Shown piece by piece: positions 1 through 8,201 of a stretch of 40,009 nucleotides of DNA (position 1 is its first letter; each line of letters opens with the position of its first letter). Under the pieces are notes generated by a model, which saw only the letters and a program-made list of their open reading frames with translations, made no database searches and was not told the DNA's origin. Source of the stretch: Gammaproteobacteria bacterium SG8_30 (GTDB lineage: Bacteria > Pseudomonadota > Gammaproteobacteria > Steroidobacterales > Steroidobacteraceae); assembly GCA_001303245.1 (NCBI GenBank), contig LJNS01000010.1:1-40009 (forward strand), given 5' to 3'. Made by a program: the position numbers and the translations under genes.

Positions 1-312
1 CGCCTCGTCATCATGAAGGCGCAGGACCCCGTGATCGGCATGATCGGCCTGCTCCAGTGGGTCGAGCCGCGCCTGCCCGCGCCGCCGCGCGAGCGGGAAC
101 GACTCGGCATCGGCGACGTCGTGTTCGTCTTGCAGACGGACAACGTGCAGGAAGCCTACCGGCGCCTGCAGGTCGCCGGTGCCCGCATCTTCGCGGAGCC
201 GCACCGGTTCGAGGTGCGCGGTGCCGACGGGCGCACGCTCCGGATGACGTCGATCAGCTTCTGGGACCCGGACGGCTACTTCTTCGAGATGAACGAGCGG
301 CACCCGGGATGA
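1..312 (+). CDS. VOC (glyoxalase/bleomycin-resistance) family protein, 5' end missing
   Basis: The reading frame is open from the first base, and the in-frame ATG at 13 falls inside a conserved-looking strand, so the true start probably lies upstream of the window. The visible 103 codons look like the C-terminal half of a vicinal-oxygen-chelate fold protein. They include a segment predicting linked strands and a helix (VQEAYRRLQVAGARIF), then SISFWDPDGYFFEMNE, the typical last strand of the family. The Glu in FFEMNE is where VOC proteins place a metal ligand. The family covers glyoxalase I, dioxygenases and resistance proteins, and the substrate cannot be told. The stop overlaps the start of the next gene (ATGA), which suggests translational coupling to the cytochrome b gene. 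Confidence 0.7.
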   Translation, partial: RLVIMKAQDPVIGMIGLLQWVEPRLPAPPRERERLGIGDVVFVLQTDNVQEAYRRLQVAGARIFAEPHRFEVRGADGRTLRMTSISFWDPDGYFFEMNERHPG

Positions 313-1019
313 AGCGGGCGGCCGGGGACCGCAGTGAGCAGAAGCTGGTCTGGGACCTGCCGACCCGCGCGTTCCACTGGACCCTCGTCGCTTGCGTGGC
401 CGGCAGCTGGATGACGCACGAGCTCGGCATGCAGTGGTTCGAGTGGCACGAGCGGCTCGGATACGCCACGCTCGTGCTGGTGTGTTTCCGCATTGCCTGG
501 GGATTCGTGGGCCCGAGGCATGCGCGTTTCTCGAGCTTCCTGCGCGGCCCGGCCGCCGTGGCCGACTATGCCCGGGGCCTCGGCCGGCGCGACGGCCTGA
601 CGACGCCCGGGCACAACCCGCTCGGTGGGCTCGCCGTGATCGCCATGCTCGGCCTGCTGCTTTTCCAGGCCACCACCGGGCTGTTCGCCAACGACGAGAT
701 ACTCAGCACCGGCCCGCTTTACGGCTACGTGGCCGACGAGACCAGCGATCGCCTAACCGGACTTCACAAGAAGAACTTCGACCTGCTGCTCGTGCTCTTG
801 GGCCTGCACCTGGCTGCCGTGCTGTTCTACCTGCTGTGGAAGCGCGTCGACCTGGTGCGGCCCATGTTCACCGGCAGGAAGCCGGTCGGCCAGATGCAGG
901 CGCCGGAAGGCATCACGGGCCAACGGCCGTGGCTCGCCGTGGCGCTCGTGGCCGTCTTCGCCGGCGCGCTCTGGTGGGTCGTGAGCACGGCGCCACCCGC
1001 CTCGCTGTCCTTCTTCTGA
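309..1019 (+). CDS. Cytochrome b561-type membrane protein (cytochrome b/b6 domain)
   Basis: This 236-residue integral membrane protein probably carries heme b and passes electrons between quinol or a membrane donor and a periplasmic c-type cytochrome. It begins with WDLPTRAFHW, the signature at the first helix of bacterial b561 / Ni-Fe hydrogenase b-subunit-like proteins. His23 and His47 (in EWHERLGY) and the histidines in LTGLHKKNFD and LLGLHLAAVLFY are candidate axial ligands on successive helices. About four transmembrane helices plus a C-terminal anchor (WLAVALVAVFAGALWW) are visible. The start at 309 is chosen because it overlaps the preceding stop as ATGA and sits just before the family signature. 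The convergent neighbour is a cytochrome c-prime, a frequent partner of this type of cytochrome b. Confidence 0.85.
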   Translation: MKRAAGDRSEQKLVWDLPTRAFHWTLVACVAGSWMTHELGMQWFEWHERLGYATLVLVCFRIAWGFVGPRHARFSSFLRGPAAVADYARGLGRRDGLTTPGHNPLGGLAVIAMLGLLLFQATTGLFANDEILSTGPLYGYVADETSDRLTGLHKKNFDLLLVLLGLHLAAVLFYLLWKRVDLVRPMFTGRKPVGQMQAPEGITGQRPWLAVALVAVFAGALWWVVSTAPPASLSFF

Positions 1020-1072
1020 AGGACCAAATGAGTCGAATCGAGGCGAGGAAAGGCGTGTGGGTCGCCGGCAGG

Positions 1073-1555
1073 TCAGTCCGCCTTGTACCGGTCGTGGCAG
1101 GCCTTGCAGGCGCCGCCGACGGCGCCGAGCGCCGTACCGACCTGCTTGACGTCTCCGGTCTCGGTGGCCGCGGCCAGCTTCGTCGTGGCGGCTTCCAGGT
1201 CCGCGACCTTCTGCCGGAAGTCGTCCATGTTGTCCCAGATTTCGGGCTTGGCCTTGGTCGGCGCGCCCGCCTGCGAGCCGGGCGGGTAGCCCTCGGCGAT
1301 CATCGGCGCGACCTGCTCGAGCCGCAGCGCCCGCATCCGTGCCTCCCCGGCATCGAACGGCCTCTCGCCCTTCACCATGGCGCCGATCGGTCCGATGTTC
1401 CAGCCGAGCAGGAAGTGGGCCGACTGCCGGTACTTGATCACCTTGGCCGCATCCTGCGCCTGCGCCATGGCGGGAAGGCAAAGCGAGAGCATCACCGCGA
1501 CCGACGCCGCCGCACGCGTGCGGCGGCCACCCTTGAACAGATTCGATTCTTTCAT
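1073..1555 (-). CDS. Cytochrome c-prime, periplasmic
   Basis: This is a 160-residue secreted four-helix-bundle c-type cytochrome. It starts with a signal peptide (basic N-terminus, hydrophobic stretch, cleavage likely after the Ala of AMAQA near residue 33) and ends with the heme-binding CKACH (Cys150, Cys153, His154) followed by DRYKAD, the usual C-terminal position in cytochromes c-prime. The family binds NO and CO and is linked to nitric oxide tolerance, but the precise role here is inferred. The ATG at 1555 is preferred over the upstream one at 1603 because AGGAAG lies six bases before it (1562-1567) and the signal peptide then has normal length. It converges with the cytochrome b gene, a likely redox partner. 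Confidence 0.88.
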   Translation of the reverse strand: MKESNLFKGGRRTRAAASVAVMLSLCLPAMAQAQDAAKVIKYRQSAHFLLGWNIGPIGAMVKGERPFDAGEARMRALRLEQVAPMIAEGYPPGSQAGAPTKAKPEIWDNMDDFRQKVADLEAATTKLAAATETGDVKQVGTALGAVGGACKACHDRYKAD

Positions 1556-1712
1556 CGTGTGCTTCCTGCGGCAGTCCGGGGGATCAGTTGCAGCGCGCCG
1601 CATCCGATCGGTCGACGCGCCCCGCTAGCGTATGCGACAGGGGAGTGACGTTCCAGTCCGGCAGTGTGCGGACCTGTACTGGACAACGCGTCCGGACGGC
1701 CGCGGGTCGGCG

Positions 1713-2516
1713 TCAGGTCGATGCTGCGCCTTCTGCCACGCGTTGCTCGATCGCCGCGCGATGCACCTTGAGTATCTCGCGAACCGTCGCGCCGTCCGGT
1801 CGACCCGACATCCGCGCTATGGCTTGCGGCAGCTCGTGCCATTCGCGACCCCAGCTGAGCAAACGCACGGCATCGCGCAGGACGTCGTCCTCGCGCGAGC
1901 GCGGCCATGGCGAGGGCTTCGAGCCGGCATCGACGCCGGGTGCCGCCGGCGTCGGGGGTGTCGCTTCCCTCGAGATGGACTGCGCACCGGCGCGCGGTGA
2001 CGGCGGTGCGAGCGGGTCCTCGACCCGGGGGGCCGCCCGCGGGGCAGGCGCCGGAGTCGGCTGCTTTGGTCGGGCGGCAGGAGGCGCCGAGTCCGGTCTC
2101 TGGATTCCTGGGGATGCGTCTGTCGGTGGCCGGGACGCCGGTCCAGCCGGGGGCACAGCCGCGTGGGCCGACCGCACTGTCAGGGACTGGATGGGGCGCT
2201 CCTGCTCCGGCTCGGCCATCGGGATGAAGCGCTGGACGTGCTGCGATCCGACCAGGTTCGTCAGGAAGAGCATCAGCTCCAGCGCCTCGGCGAGCGACTG
2301 ATCGCCGGCTGCGACACGGGACTGAAAGATGCGCAGCAGTTCCGACAACCGCTGGCCGGCGAGATCCACGATCCAGCGGTTCGGTCGCTGGTGTTCCGGC
2401 CACGGTTGAACGAGCCAGTACTGGTCGTCGGTCAGCTCGGTGTATCGCGAGTGCAGGTCGAGGCTCTTTGCCCACTTGCTGAGCAATGCCGTGATGCGTT
2501 CGTCCGCAGGCGTCAT
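1713..2516 (-). CDS. Conserved hypothetical protein, two small domains joined by a Pro/Ala-rich linker
   Basis: I do not recognise this 267-residue protein. The first ~105 residues look folded and helical, with the run DDQYWLVQPWPEHQRPNRW near residue 30. A Pro/Ala/Arg-rich, probably disordered linker follows at about residues 110-200. The C-terminal ~65 residues again look folded and helical (LLSWGREWHELPQAIARM). There is no signal peptide or membrane segment, so it is likely cytoplasmic. The two islands separated by a linker suggest a scaffold or adaptor, but this is only inference. It is on the same strand as the DUF1611/M20/flavin-reductase genes and 97 bases downstream of them, so it may or may not be co-transcribed. 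A GGAG lies nine bases before the ATG. Confidence 0.7.
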   Translation of the reverse strand: MTPADERITALLSKWAKSLDLHSRYTELTDDQYWLVQPWPEHQRPNRWIVDLAGQRLSELLRIFQSRVAAGDQSLAEALELMLFLTNLVGSQHVQRFIPMAEPEQERPIQSLTVRSAHAAVPPAGPASRPPTDASPGIQRPDSAPPAARPKQPTPAPAPRAAPRVEDPLAPPSPRAGAQSISREATPPTPAAPGVDAGSKPSPWPRSREDDVLRDAVRLLSWGREWHELPQAIARMSGRPDGATVREILKVHRAAIEQRVAEGAAST

Positions 2517-2613
2517 CGGCCGGTTCTCCGGCTGGCCGGTTGGAGGTCGTTGCGTTCAAGATACGACTTCGCAGTCGGCCTCGCGGGGCACGGACCCCGT
2601 TTCGTGACGCGGT

Positions 2614-3744
2614 TCACGGTCCGGCCGGCGAGGCATCCTTCCGTCGTGCCGGTGCGGTCGATCCGCGTCGCGGGAGGGTGCCTGAACGCCCTCGCTGTCC
2701 CGAGCTGGTGCGGGGCCGCGCCGGTCGGCGCCGCCCCGGCTGAATCCGGCCCAGGAGAATGCCGTCGAGCTCGCTCGCGGCGGCATGGTCCAGCACATTG
2801 AGCGCCCGTGCGCCGCTCAGCTTCTCGGAAAGGGCCACTCCGGCCGAGGTGTTGGCGGCGGGGCCCGTCACCACGTCGGGCCTGAGGCGGAATGCCTCCT
2901 GCACGCCGAGGACCGCGTAGGGGTCGGAGGCCGCGAGCACGACCGCCCGCGTGAGGCGTCGCAGCCTGCGGACCGCGATGGCGCCGTTGTATGGTTCGAG
3001 CGGCGAGGCGCCCGCCTCGATCACCACGGCGTCGGGACTTTGACCGGCGATGTTCGACAGCAGGACGTCGAGCAAGCGACCGTACTCGCGGGGCGGGGCG
3101 ATGGAGGACGGCAGCCCGACGTCGACAAAGTCGAACACGGCGGCGGCGCCCGCGTCGAGGCAGCCGAGCATGTCGCGATATCGCGCGGCGCCGGTCACCT
3201 TGGCCGCCACCACACGCAGTCCGCGCGCGGCCAGCAGCCGGACGATCACCCGGGCCGCCGTGGTCTTTCCTGCCGACATCGACGTCCCGACGATGAGCAC
3301 GACCGGCGCGACGAGACGATTACGTCGGGCGCGCAGTGCGAAGTCGGCCATTCGCAGCGGCTGGCCGTCACGTGTGGCGTGACCGACGTACCGCAACGGC
3401 GTCAGGGGGTGGATCCAGGGCGACACCGACGTTGCCCTGCCGAGGACACCGGCCCCCGTCAGGGCGTCCAGCAAGCCGTCCTCGCCGACGTCCTCCCAGT
3501 CGCCGACCACTTCCAGCGTGGCCTGACGCTTGCCAAACGCGCCGACGATCAGGTCTCCGGCGACGGCCTCCACACGGCGACCGCAGGCAACCTCGAAGGG
3601 GTAGCGGGCCAGGCCGAGCACCTCGGCGACGACGAAGTCTGCGCTCGCCCAGCGATCCCGTGGCAGTGCCGTGACGTCGAAACCCGCCGAGGCGAGATCC
3701 GAGCGTCGCGTAACCGACGTCAGGAGCGGCCGCACGAAGCTCAT
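2614..3744 (-). CDS. P-loop NTPase of the DUF1611 / dethiobiotin-synthetase-like fold
   Basis: This 376-residue protein has an N-terminal α/β domain of about 140 residues and a P-loop domain beginning APVVLIVGTSMSAGKTTAAR near residue 148. The P-loop GTSMSAGKT has the same spacing as the GT-x4-GKT loop of dethiobiotin synthetase, which places it with ATP-dependent ligase-like enzymes such as DUF1611. Later motifs include VVIEAGASPLEP and VVLAASDPYAVLG. Some DUF1611 members act on acyl-amino-acid or D-amino-acid substrates, and the substrate here is unknown. Its start overlaps the stop of the M20 peptidase gene by four bases (ATGA), so the two are probably translated together. The last ~40 residues are Arg/Pro-rich and look disordered. 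Confidence 0.65.
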   Translation of the reverse strand: MSFVRPLLTSVTRRSDLASAGFDVTALPRDRWASADFVVAEVLGLARYPFEVACGRRVEAVAGDLIVGAFGKRQATLEVVGDWEDVGEDGLLDALTGAGVLGRATSVSPWIHPLTPLRYVGHATRDGQPLRMADFALRARRNRLVAPVVLIVGTSMSAGKTTAARVIVRLLAARGLRVVAAKVTGAARYRDMLGCLDAGAAAVFDFVDVGLPSSIAPPREYGRLLDVLLSNIAGQSPDAVVIEAGASPLEPYNGAIAVRRLRRLTRAVVLAASDPYAVLGVQEAFRLRPDVVTGPAANTSAGVALSEKLSGARALNVLDHAAASELDGILLGRIQPGRRRPARPRTSSGQRGRSGTLPRRGSTAPARRKDASPAGP

Positions 3745-4931
3745 GCGGCCTCCCGTCCGTCGCCTGCCAGGCGCGGGGTCATCAACAGCATCGCCAGCAG
3801 GGCCGCGCGCTCGAGGGTGCGCTCGACGTCGAGGTGCTCGTGGCTGGCGTGCGCCCCGTCACCGACTGCACCGAGGCCGTCGAGCGTGGCGGCAAACTGA
3901 CTCGTGGTGCTGCCGTCCGAGCCGCCGCCTGCCGTGCCCTGCGCGATGGGTATGCCTAGCGCCCCGGCGGCCTCGCAGGCCGCGAGCCAGAGCGCCCGGT
4001 TGCGGCGAGTGTTCTCGAGCGGCGGTCGGCCGATTCCACCCTCGACCTCGATGCGGGTGCCAGGCGTGGACGGCGCCAGCTCGCGGATCGCGCGATCGAT
4101 GCGCAGGGCGTCCGCTGAGGTCATGACGCGCAAGTCCACGACCGCCCGGCTCTCAGGCGCGACGACGTTCGGCTGCAGCCCGCCTTCGATCGTGCCGACG
4201 TTGACCGTGATGCCCCGTGCTGAATCGTTCAGGTCGAAGAGCTTCTGGATGACGATCGCGAGCTCGAGGATGGCGCTCGCGCCGGCTTCCGGGTCGAGCC
4301 CGGCGTGCGCCGCCCGGCCCGTCACGGTCACGGTATAGCGGCCGACCGCCTTGCGCACGGTCTTTAGCCGGCCGTCCAGCCCGAGCGCAGGCTCGAGGAC
4401 GAAGACACGCTCGACGCGTCGGGCGAGCATGCGGACGTACCGGCCGGAGTCGCGGCTGCCAGTCTCCTCGTCGCAGTTGAGGAACACCACGGGCTCCAGC
4501 GGGGGCGTGAGCCCGAAGTGATCCAGGGCACGCAGTGCCAGCGTGGCCTCGACGATTCCTCCTTTCATGTCAAAGACGCCGGGACCGCGGATGCGCGACG
4601 GCTCCGCCACGTACGGCATGTATGCCAGCGTGCCGCGCGGCCAGACGGTGTCGTAGTGCCCGAGCAGCAGCTGTGCGCCTCCCGCGCGGCGGCTCACGCG
4701 GGCCCGTCGTGCCAGGACGTGGCCGGCGGTCGATCCGATGCGTGTGACGCGGACCGCGTAGCCGATCTCCTTCAGCATGCTCACCACGACGTCACGGGCG
4801 TGTTCGCAGGCTTCCCGGTCCCGCGACGGCGACTCGGATTCCGCCAGGCTGCGCAGCGAGGCCTCGAACACCGCCTGCTGCGCCCTCATCCAGTTCGCCA
4901 GTGCCCGCGGGCGAGTCCCCACCCGGCCCAT
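3741..4931 (-). CDS. M20 family zinc peptidase, glutamate carboxypeptidase (CPG2)-like
   Basis: This 396-residue enzyme is predicted to hydrolyse an amide bond next to a C-terminal amino acid such as glutamate, using two zinc ions. The M20 motifs are in order: GHYDTVWP (His92, Asp94), GPGVFDMKGG (Asp121, the bridging metal ligand), NCDEETGS (catalytic Glu155 and metal-binding Glu156), RAAHAGLDPEAGAS in the lid/dimer domain, VGTIEGGLQPNVV, and the C-terminal GAHASHEH histidine ligand. There is no signal peptide, so it acts in the cytoplasm. It is the middle gene of a tight operon, starting four bases after the flavin-reductase-like gene stops and overlapping the DUF1611-like gene. The substrate may be the product or substrate of that ATP-dependent neighbour, which is inference. 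Confidence 0.88.
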   Translation of the reverse strand: MGRVGTRPRALANWMRAQQAVFEASLRSLAESESPSRDREACEHARDVVVSMLKEIGYAVRVTRIGSTAGHVLARRARVSRRAGGAQLLLGHYDTVWPRGTLAYMPYVAEPSRIRGPGVFDMKGGIVEATLALRALDHFGLTPPLEPVVFLNCDEETGSRDSGRYVRMLARRVERVFVLEPALGLDGRLKTVRKAVGRYTVTVTGRAAHAGLDPEAGASAILELAIVIQKLFDLNDSARGITVNVGTIEGGLQPNVVAPESRAVVDLRVMTSADALRIDRAIRELAPSTPGTRIEVEGGIGRPPLENTRRNRALWLAACEAAGALGIPIAQGTAGGGSDGSTTSQFAATLDGLGAVGDGAHASHEHLDVERTLERAALLAMLLMTPRLAGDGREAA

Positions 4932-4935
4932 GGCG

Positions 4936-5538
4936 CTACCTGCGCATGTCCGCGGGCATCGGGAAGGAGCGGGAGTCGCCGATTACGGCGAAGCGTCCCG
5001 GGTGCAGGTAGGCGACGAGCGGCTGTTCCCGCAGCACGTCTGCGTCGTCGCGCTCCGACGCCCGCAGCACGGCAGCCGGGGCGTGCGCCGAGATGACCCG
5101 ACCGATGACGAGGCTGTTGAGCCCGAGGCCGTCGACGGTGCGCTCGAGCCGGCACTCGAGCTGCAGGCTGGCACCCTCGACGAGCGGTGCGGAAACCCGC
5201 GTCGCCGGCGTGAGCGCCAGCAGCCTGACGTTGGGCTTGGTCCCGTCGTCGCGGCGCGGGGCGGCCATGAGGCTGGTCATCACCAGCTGATCGGACGTCG
5301 GGTAGCTGACCGTGAACTCCCGCTCGCGGACCGCATTCACGTAGGTGCCGTGGGTCGGGGCGCAGACAAAACCGAAATGGTTGTCCCAGCTGACCGGCAT
5401 GGCCATGTGTTTCGGGGCCAGGTCGTAGTGCCCGTCCGCCTCGCGCGTGCCGATGAGGACGAGCGGCGCGACCAGAAAGAAGCGCTCCCACAGAGGGTCG
5501 CGCAGGTCAAGCTCGACCATTGCGTTGCGGTGGCCCAT
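4936..5538 (-). CDS. Flavin reductase-like (FMN-binding split-barrel) protein
   Basis: This 200-residue protein resembles the flavin-reductase-like domain family, which binds FMN in a split β-barrel. Visible family traits are the strand VAPLVLIGTREADGHYDLAP, the segment SWDNHFGFVCAPTHGTYVNA and the later strand NSLVIGRVISAHAP. Members either reduce flavin for a partner oxygenase or use bound flavin themselves, and no oxygenase is encoded nearby. The ATG at 5538 is chosen because GGAAGGA precedes it by about eight bases; a second ATG at 5520 is possible. It is the first gene of the minus-strand operon with the M20 peptidase and the DUF1611-like NTPase, and it is divergent from the TspO-like gene. 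Confidence 0.78.
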   Translation of the reverse strand: MGHRNAMVELDLRDPLWERFFLVAPLVLIGTREADGHYDLAPKHMAMPVSWDNHFGFVCAPTHGTYVNAVREREFTVSYPTSDQLVMTSLMAAPRRDDGTKPNVRLLALTPATRVSAPLVEGASLQLECRLERTVDGLGLNSLVIGRVISAHAPAAVLRASERDDADVLREQPLVAYLHPGRFAVIGDSRSFPMPADMRR

Positions 5539-5713
5539 CGACGAGTCCTTCCGCAGGGCCTGAAGATACGTTTACACCCGCGGAGGCGCCGCACCAATAA
5601 GTGCAATCCGCGCCGGCAGCCGGGGGCGGCGAGGCGGGTGAGCCACATCCCGGCTGGTGCGAGCCGGGAGATCCTGACATCCTGATCCGTGCCTGGAGAA
5701 GGAGAGGGCGAGC

Positions 5714-6493
5714 ATGGCGGCGTGGTGGGAGCGGGCCCTGGTCGTGCTGGCGACGGCCGTGGTGCTCGCGGTGAACGGCGTGGCCAGCACGCGCGGGATC
5801 AACGGCGTGCGAACCGGCGAGGTGGCGGCCCGCTACGACCTGCCGTTCACGCCCGCCGGATGGGCATTCTCGATATGGGGAGCGATCTACCTCGCGCTGG
5901 CAGCCTTCACGCTTTACCAGCTGGCCGGGCACGGTGCCGCGTCCCGCCGCGTCGCGGCAGTGCGGCCAGCCTACGTCTTCACCGGCGTGGCCAACGCGGC
6001 CTGGCTCTGGTTCTGGCACCAGGAGTCTCTCGGTACGACGCTCGCGGTGATGCTGCTGTTGCTCGGTGCCCTGATCGCGGCATATCGCGTGCTCCGCGCT
6101 GCCGACGCTGAGTCGGTTGCGGAATCCTGGTGCGTCGACCTGCCTTTCAGCCTCTACCTCGGATGGATTTCGGTGGCGACGCTCGCCAACTTGAGCGTCG
6201 TCGTCGCCTACGCTTCCCGTGCCGGCCCGCTCGAACCGGTGGTTTGGTCGCAGCTGATGCTGGTCGCCCTCGCCGGCGTCGTCCTGCTGGCCTGGCGCGT
6301 GCTGCGGGATCCCGTTTTTCTCGTCGTGCTGGCGTGGGCTGCGGCGGGTGTGGCCCTGAAGCCGGGGCAGGCGCCGGTAGTCGCCGTGCCGGCGATGCTC
6401 GTCGCCGGTCTCTCCGGCATGGCGGCGATGGGGGTGCTGCTCGCCGCGCCGCTGCAGCGCTACCTCGGCGGGGCTCAGTCGACGACGCGATAA
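5714..6493 (+). CDS. TspO/MBR-related tryptophan-rich membrane protein
   Basis: This 259-residue integral membrane protein has about seven hydrophobic segments. The segment FTPAGWAFSIWGAIYLALAA and a following NAAWLWFWHQ match the aromatic-rich signature of the TspO/MBR-related family, here in its longer form rather than the 160-residue classical TspO. Classical members bind tetrapyrroles and respond to oxygen or stress; for the long form the ligand is not established. A strong purine-rich ribosome site (GGAGAAGGAGAGG) precedes the ATG. The gene stands alone on the plus strand between two minus-strand transcription units, and its last 19 bases overlap the 3' end of the convergent aminotransferase gene. 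Confidence 0.72.
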   Translation: MAAWWERALVVLATAVVLAVNGVASTRGINGVRTGEVAARYDLPFTPAGWAFSIWGAIYLALAAFTLYQLAGHGAASRRVAAVRPAYVFTGVANAAWLWFWHQESLGTTLAVMLLLLGALIAAYRVLRAADAESVAESWCVDLPFSLYLGWISVATLANLSVVVAYASRAGPLEPVVWSQLMLVALAGVVLLAWRVLRDPVFLVVLAWAAAGVALKPGQAPVVAVPAMLVAGLSGMAAMGVLLAAPLQRYLGGAQSTTR

Positions 6494-7377
6494 CCCGTGG
6501 TGCGGGTGAGCGCCGCGTAGAGTTCCCCGAGGCGTCGTGTCACCGGCCACTCGCCCGGCCGGCCGATGGCGCGGCCGTCGATCCGGGCCACGGGAGCGAG
6601 CTCGCCCATCGTGCCCGTGCAGAACACCTCCCCGGCGCGGTAGAACTCGGCGAGCGACAGGTCGCGCTCCTCCGAGGGGATGCCGTGTGCTGCGCAGAGC
6701 TCGAGCACGGTCGCACGCGTGATCCCCTCCGGGCAGGCGAGCGTGCGCGGCGTCATGACGCGCCCCGCCGCGACCAGGAACAGGTGGGTGGCGTTGGTCT
6801 CCGCCACGAACCCGCGCGTATCCAGCATCACGGCGTCGTCGGCCCCGGCGGCGTTCGCCTCGATCTTCGCCAGGATCGACTGCAGCAGGTTGTTGTGGTG
6901 GATCTTCGGATCGAGGCAGTCGGGCGGGAAGCGGCGAATGCTCGCGGTGACTAGCGTCAGACCCTGCTGGCCATACACCGGCGCCTTGTATTCCGCGAGC
7001 ACGATCAGCGTGGGCCCTGACTGGTTCAGTCGCGGGTCCATGCCGGAAGTCACCTTGACTCCACGAGTCAGCGTGAGCCTGATGTGGACACCGTCCCGCA
7101 TCCCGTTGGCCTCGAGCGTGCGCCGGATCTCCTCGATGATGTGATCGGCTGGCGGAATGCGCTCGAAGGCCAGCGCGAGGGCCGAGTGGCGCAGGCGCTC
7201 GAGATGCTGCTCGAGGCGGAAGATGCGGCCCTCGTACACGCGCAGCCCTTCCCAGACCGCATCCCCGCCCTGCACGGCGCTGTCGAAGGGGCTGATGCCG
7301 GCCTCGTCACGGTGCAACAGGCGGCCGTTGACGTTGACGATGAGGTCGCGGTTGCGCTCGTCGAAGGTCTGCAGCAT
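6475..7377 (-). CDS. Class IV PLP aminotransferase, branched-chain / D-amino acid type
   Basis: This 300-residue PLP enzyme has the fold of IlvE and D-amino-acid aminotransferase. It starts with VNVNGRLLHRDEAGISPFDS, the usual opening of the family. The catalytic lysine is most likely Lys158 in DPKIHHNNLL, and Glu193 in FVAETNATHLFL is the residue that contacts the pyridine nitrogen. CTGTMGELAPV near residue 257 is the C-terminal phosphate-binding region. HHNN next to the lysine differs from the common TLNYL and points to a subfamily distinct from housekeeping IlvE, so the amino-acid substrate is open. It lies nine bases downstream of the sulfotransferase-like gene, in one transcription unit. 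Confidence 0.85.
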   Translation of the reverse strand: MLQTFDERNRDLIVNVNGRLLHRDEAGISPFDSAVQGGDAVWEGLRVYEGRIFRLEQHLERLRHSALALAFERIPPADHIIEEIRRTLEANGMRDGVHIRLTLTRGVKVTSGMDPRLNQSGPTLIVLAEYKAPVYGQQGLTLVTASIRRFPPDCLDPKIHHNNLLQSILAKIEANAAGADDAVMLDTRGFVAETNATHLFLVAAGRVMTPRTLACPEGITRATVLELCAAHGIPSEERDLSLAEFYRAGEVFCTGTMGELAPVARIDGRAIGRPGEWPVTRRLGELYAALTRTTGYRVVD

Positions 7378-7386
7378 GAGGAGGCC

Positions 7387-8154
7387 TCAGGGCGTGATCC
7401 GGAACGCCGCGAGGCGCTCATACCAGGGACGGCAGCGGTCGGACAGAACCTGCAGAGCCGGGTCGTCGAGCTGCGCCCGTTGCCGGCGCGGCGGCCCGAA
7501 GCCAGTGGAGGCCTCGACCGCTGCGTACCAGTGGGGTGCCCACACCCCGTCGGTCTCCCGCCGGCCGGCGGGCCATTCGAGCATGGCCTCGTCGAAGGCC
7601 ACGCCCAGCGCGGCGCAGAGTCTCCGCAGCACGCCGCGCGGATCCGACAGGACGTCGTCGCAGTCGATCACCGGCGGGGCGACGCCGGTGCGCTGCGCGG
7701 CGCGCTCGAAGAGTTCCCACTGCACCGGCAGCCCGGTGTCCCCGATGTCCGGGTCGGGCATCACCCGGCTGTAGGAGGCGAGCATGTCGGCCGGATCGCG
7801 GATCAGGAAGGCGTGCGTCAAAGCGTCGAGCCAGCCGCGGTCGATGTCCGACAGCAGGTGCTTGGCCATGTGCTTCTGGTAGAAGACGGACCGGCCTTCG
7901 GGAACGGGACCGGTCAGCCAGTCGGCGACGCGGCGCCAGTCCGTCTCGTGCGCGGCGATCACTTCCTCCCGGCCCGGATGCGGTGCGCCGGTGGCGAGCA
8001 GGTAGTGGGCATAGAGCGGCTCGTCGCAGACGAGCGTGTCGGCGCGCGATCCCCAGGCACGCATCAGCGTCGTCGAGATGTTGCGTGGCCCGGACCACAT
8101 TGCGATCCGGATCGAATCGTCCCGTCCGGGCTGCTTGTGGTTGTCATCTTTCAT
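7387..8154 (-). CDS. Sulfotransferase-like P-loop protein
   Basis: The 255-residue product has a sulfotransferase-type P-loop fold. MWSGPRNISTTLMRAW (residues 19-34) corresponds to the 5'-phosphosulfate-binding loop of PAPS-dependent enzymes, and FLIRDPADMLAS to the 3'-phosphate-binding region. Whether it transfers sulfate is unproven; this subfamily is usually annotated only as sulfotransferase-like. The ATG at 8154 is chosen because an upstream in-frame start at 8217 would run into the divergent gmd gene and add a non-conserved leader. The downstream neighbour is a class IV aminotransferase. Arabidopsis encodes the same two domains in the same order as one polypeptide (branched-chain aminotransferase-like proteins), which suggests that the two products work together. 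Confidence 0.75.
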   Translation of the reverse strand: MKDDNHKQPGRDDSIRIAMWSGPRNISTTLMRAWGSRADTLVCDEPLYAHYLLATGAPHPGREEVIAAHETDWRRVADWLTGPVPEGRSVFYQKHMAKHLLSDIDRGWLDALTHAFLIRDPADMLASYSRVMPDPDIGDTGLPVQWELFERAAQRTGVAPPVIDCDDVLSDPRGVLRRLCAALGVAFDEAMLEWPAGRRETDGVWAPHWYAAVEASTGFGPPRRQRAQLDDPALQVLSDRCRPWYERLAAFRITP

Positions 8155-8201
8155 GGTGATACTGCCGTGCTTCTTCGAGGAGTCTATTCGGAGCGCGAGT
8201 C

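Noticed and set aside
57-308. In-frame upstream extension of the cytochrome b gene
   Set aside because: It overlaps the VOC gene in another frame and reads as Arg/Ala-rich shadow sequence; the ATG at 309 fits the family N-terminus and the ATGA overlap.
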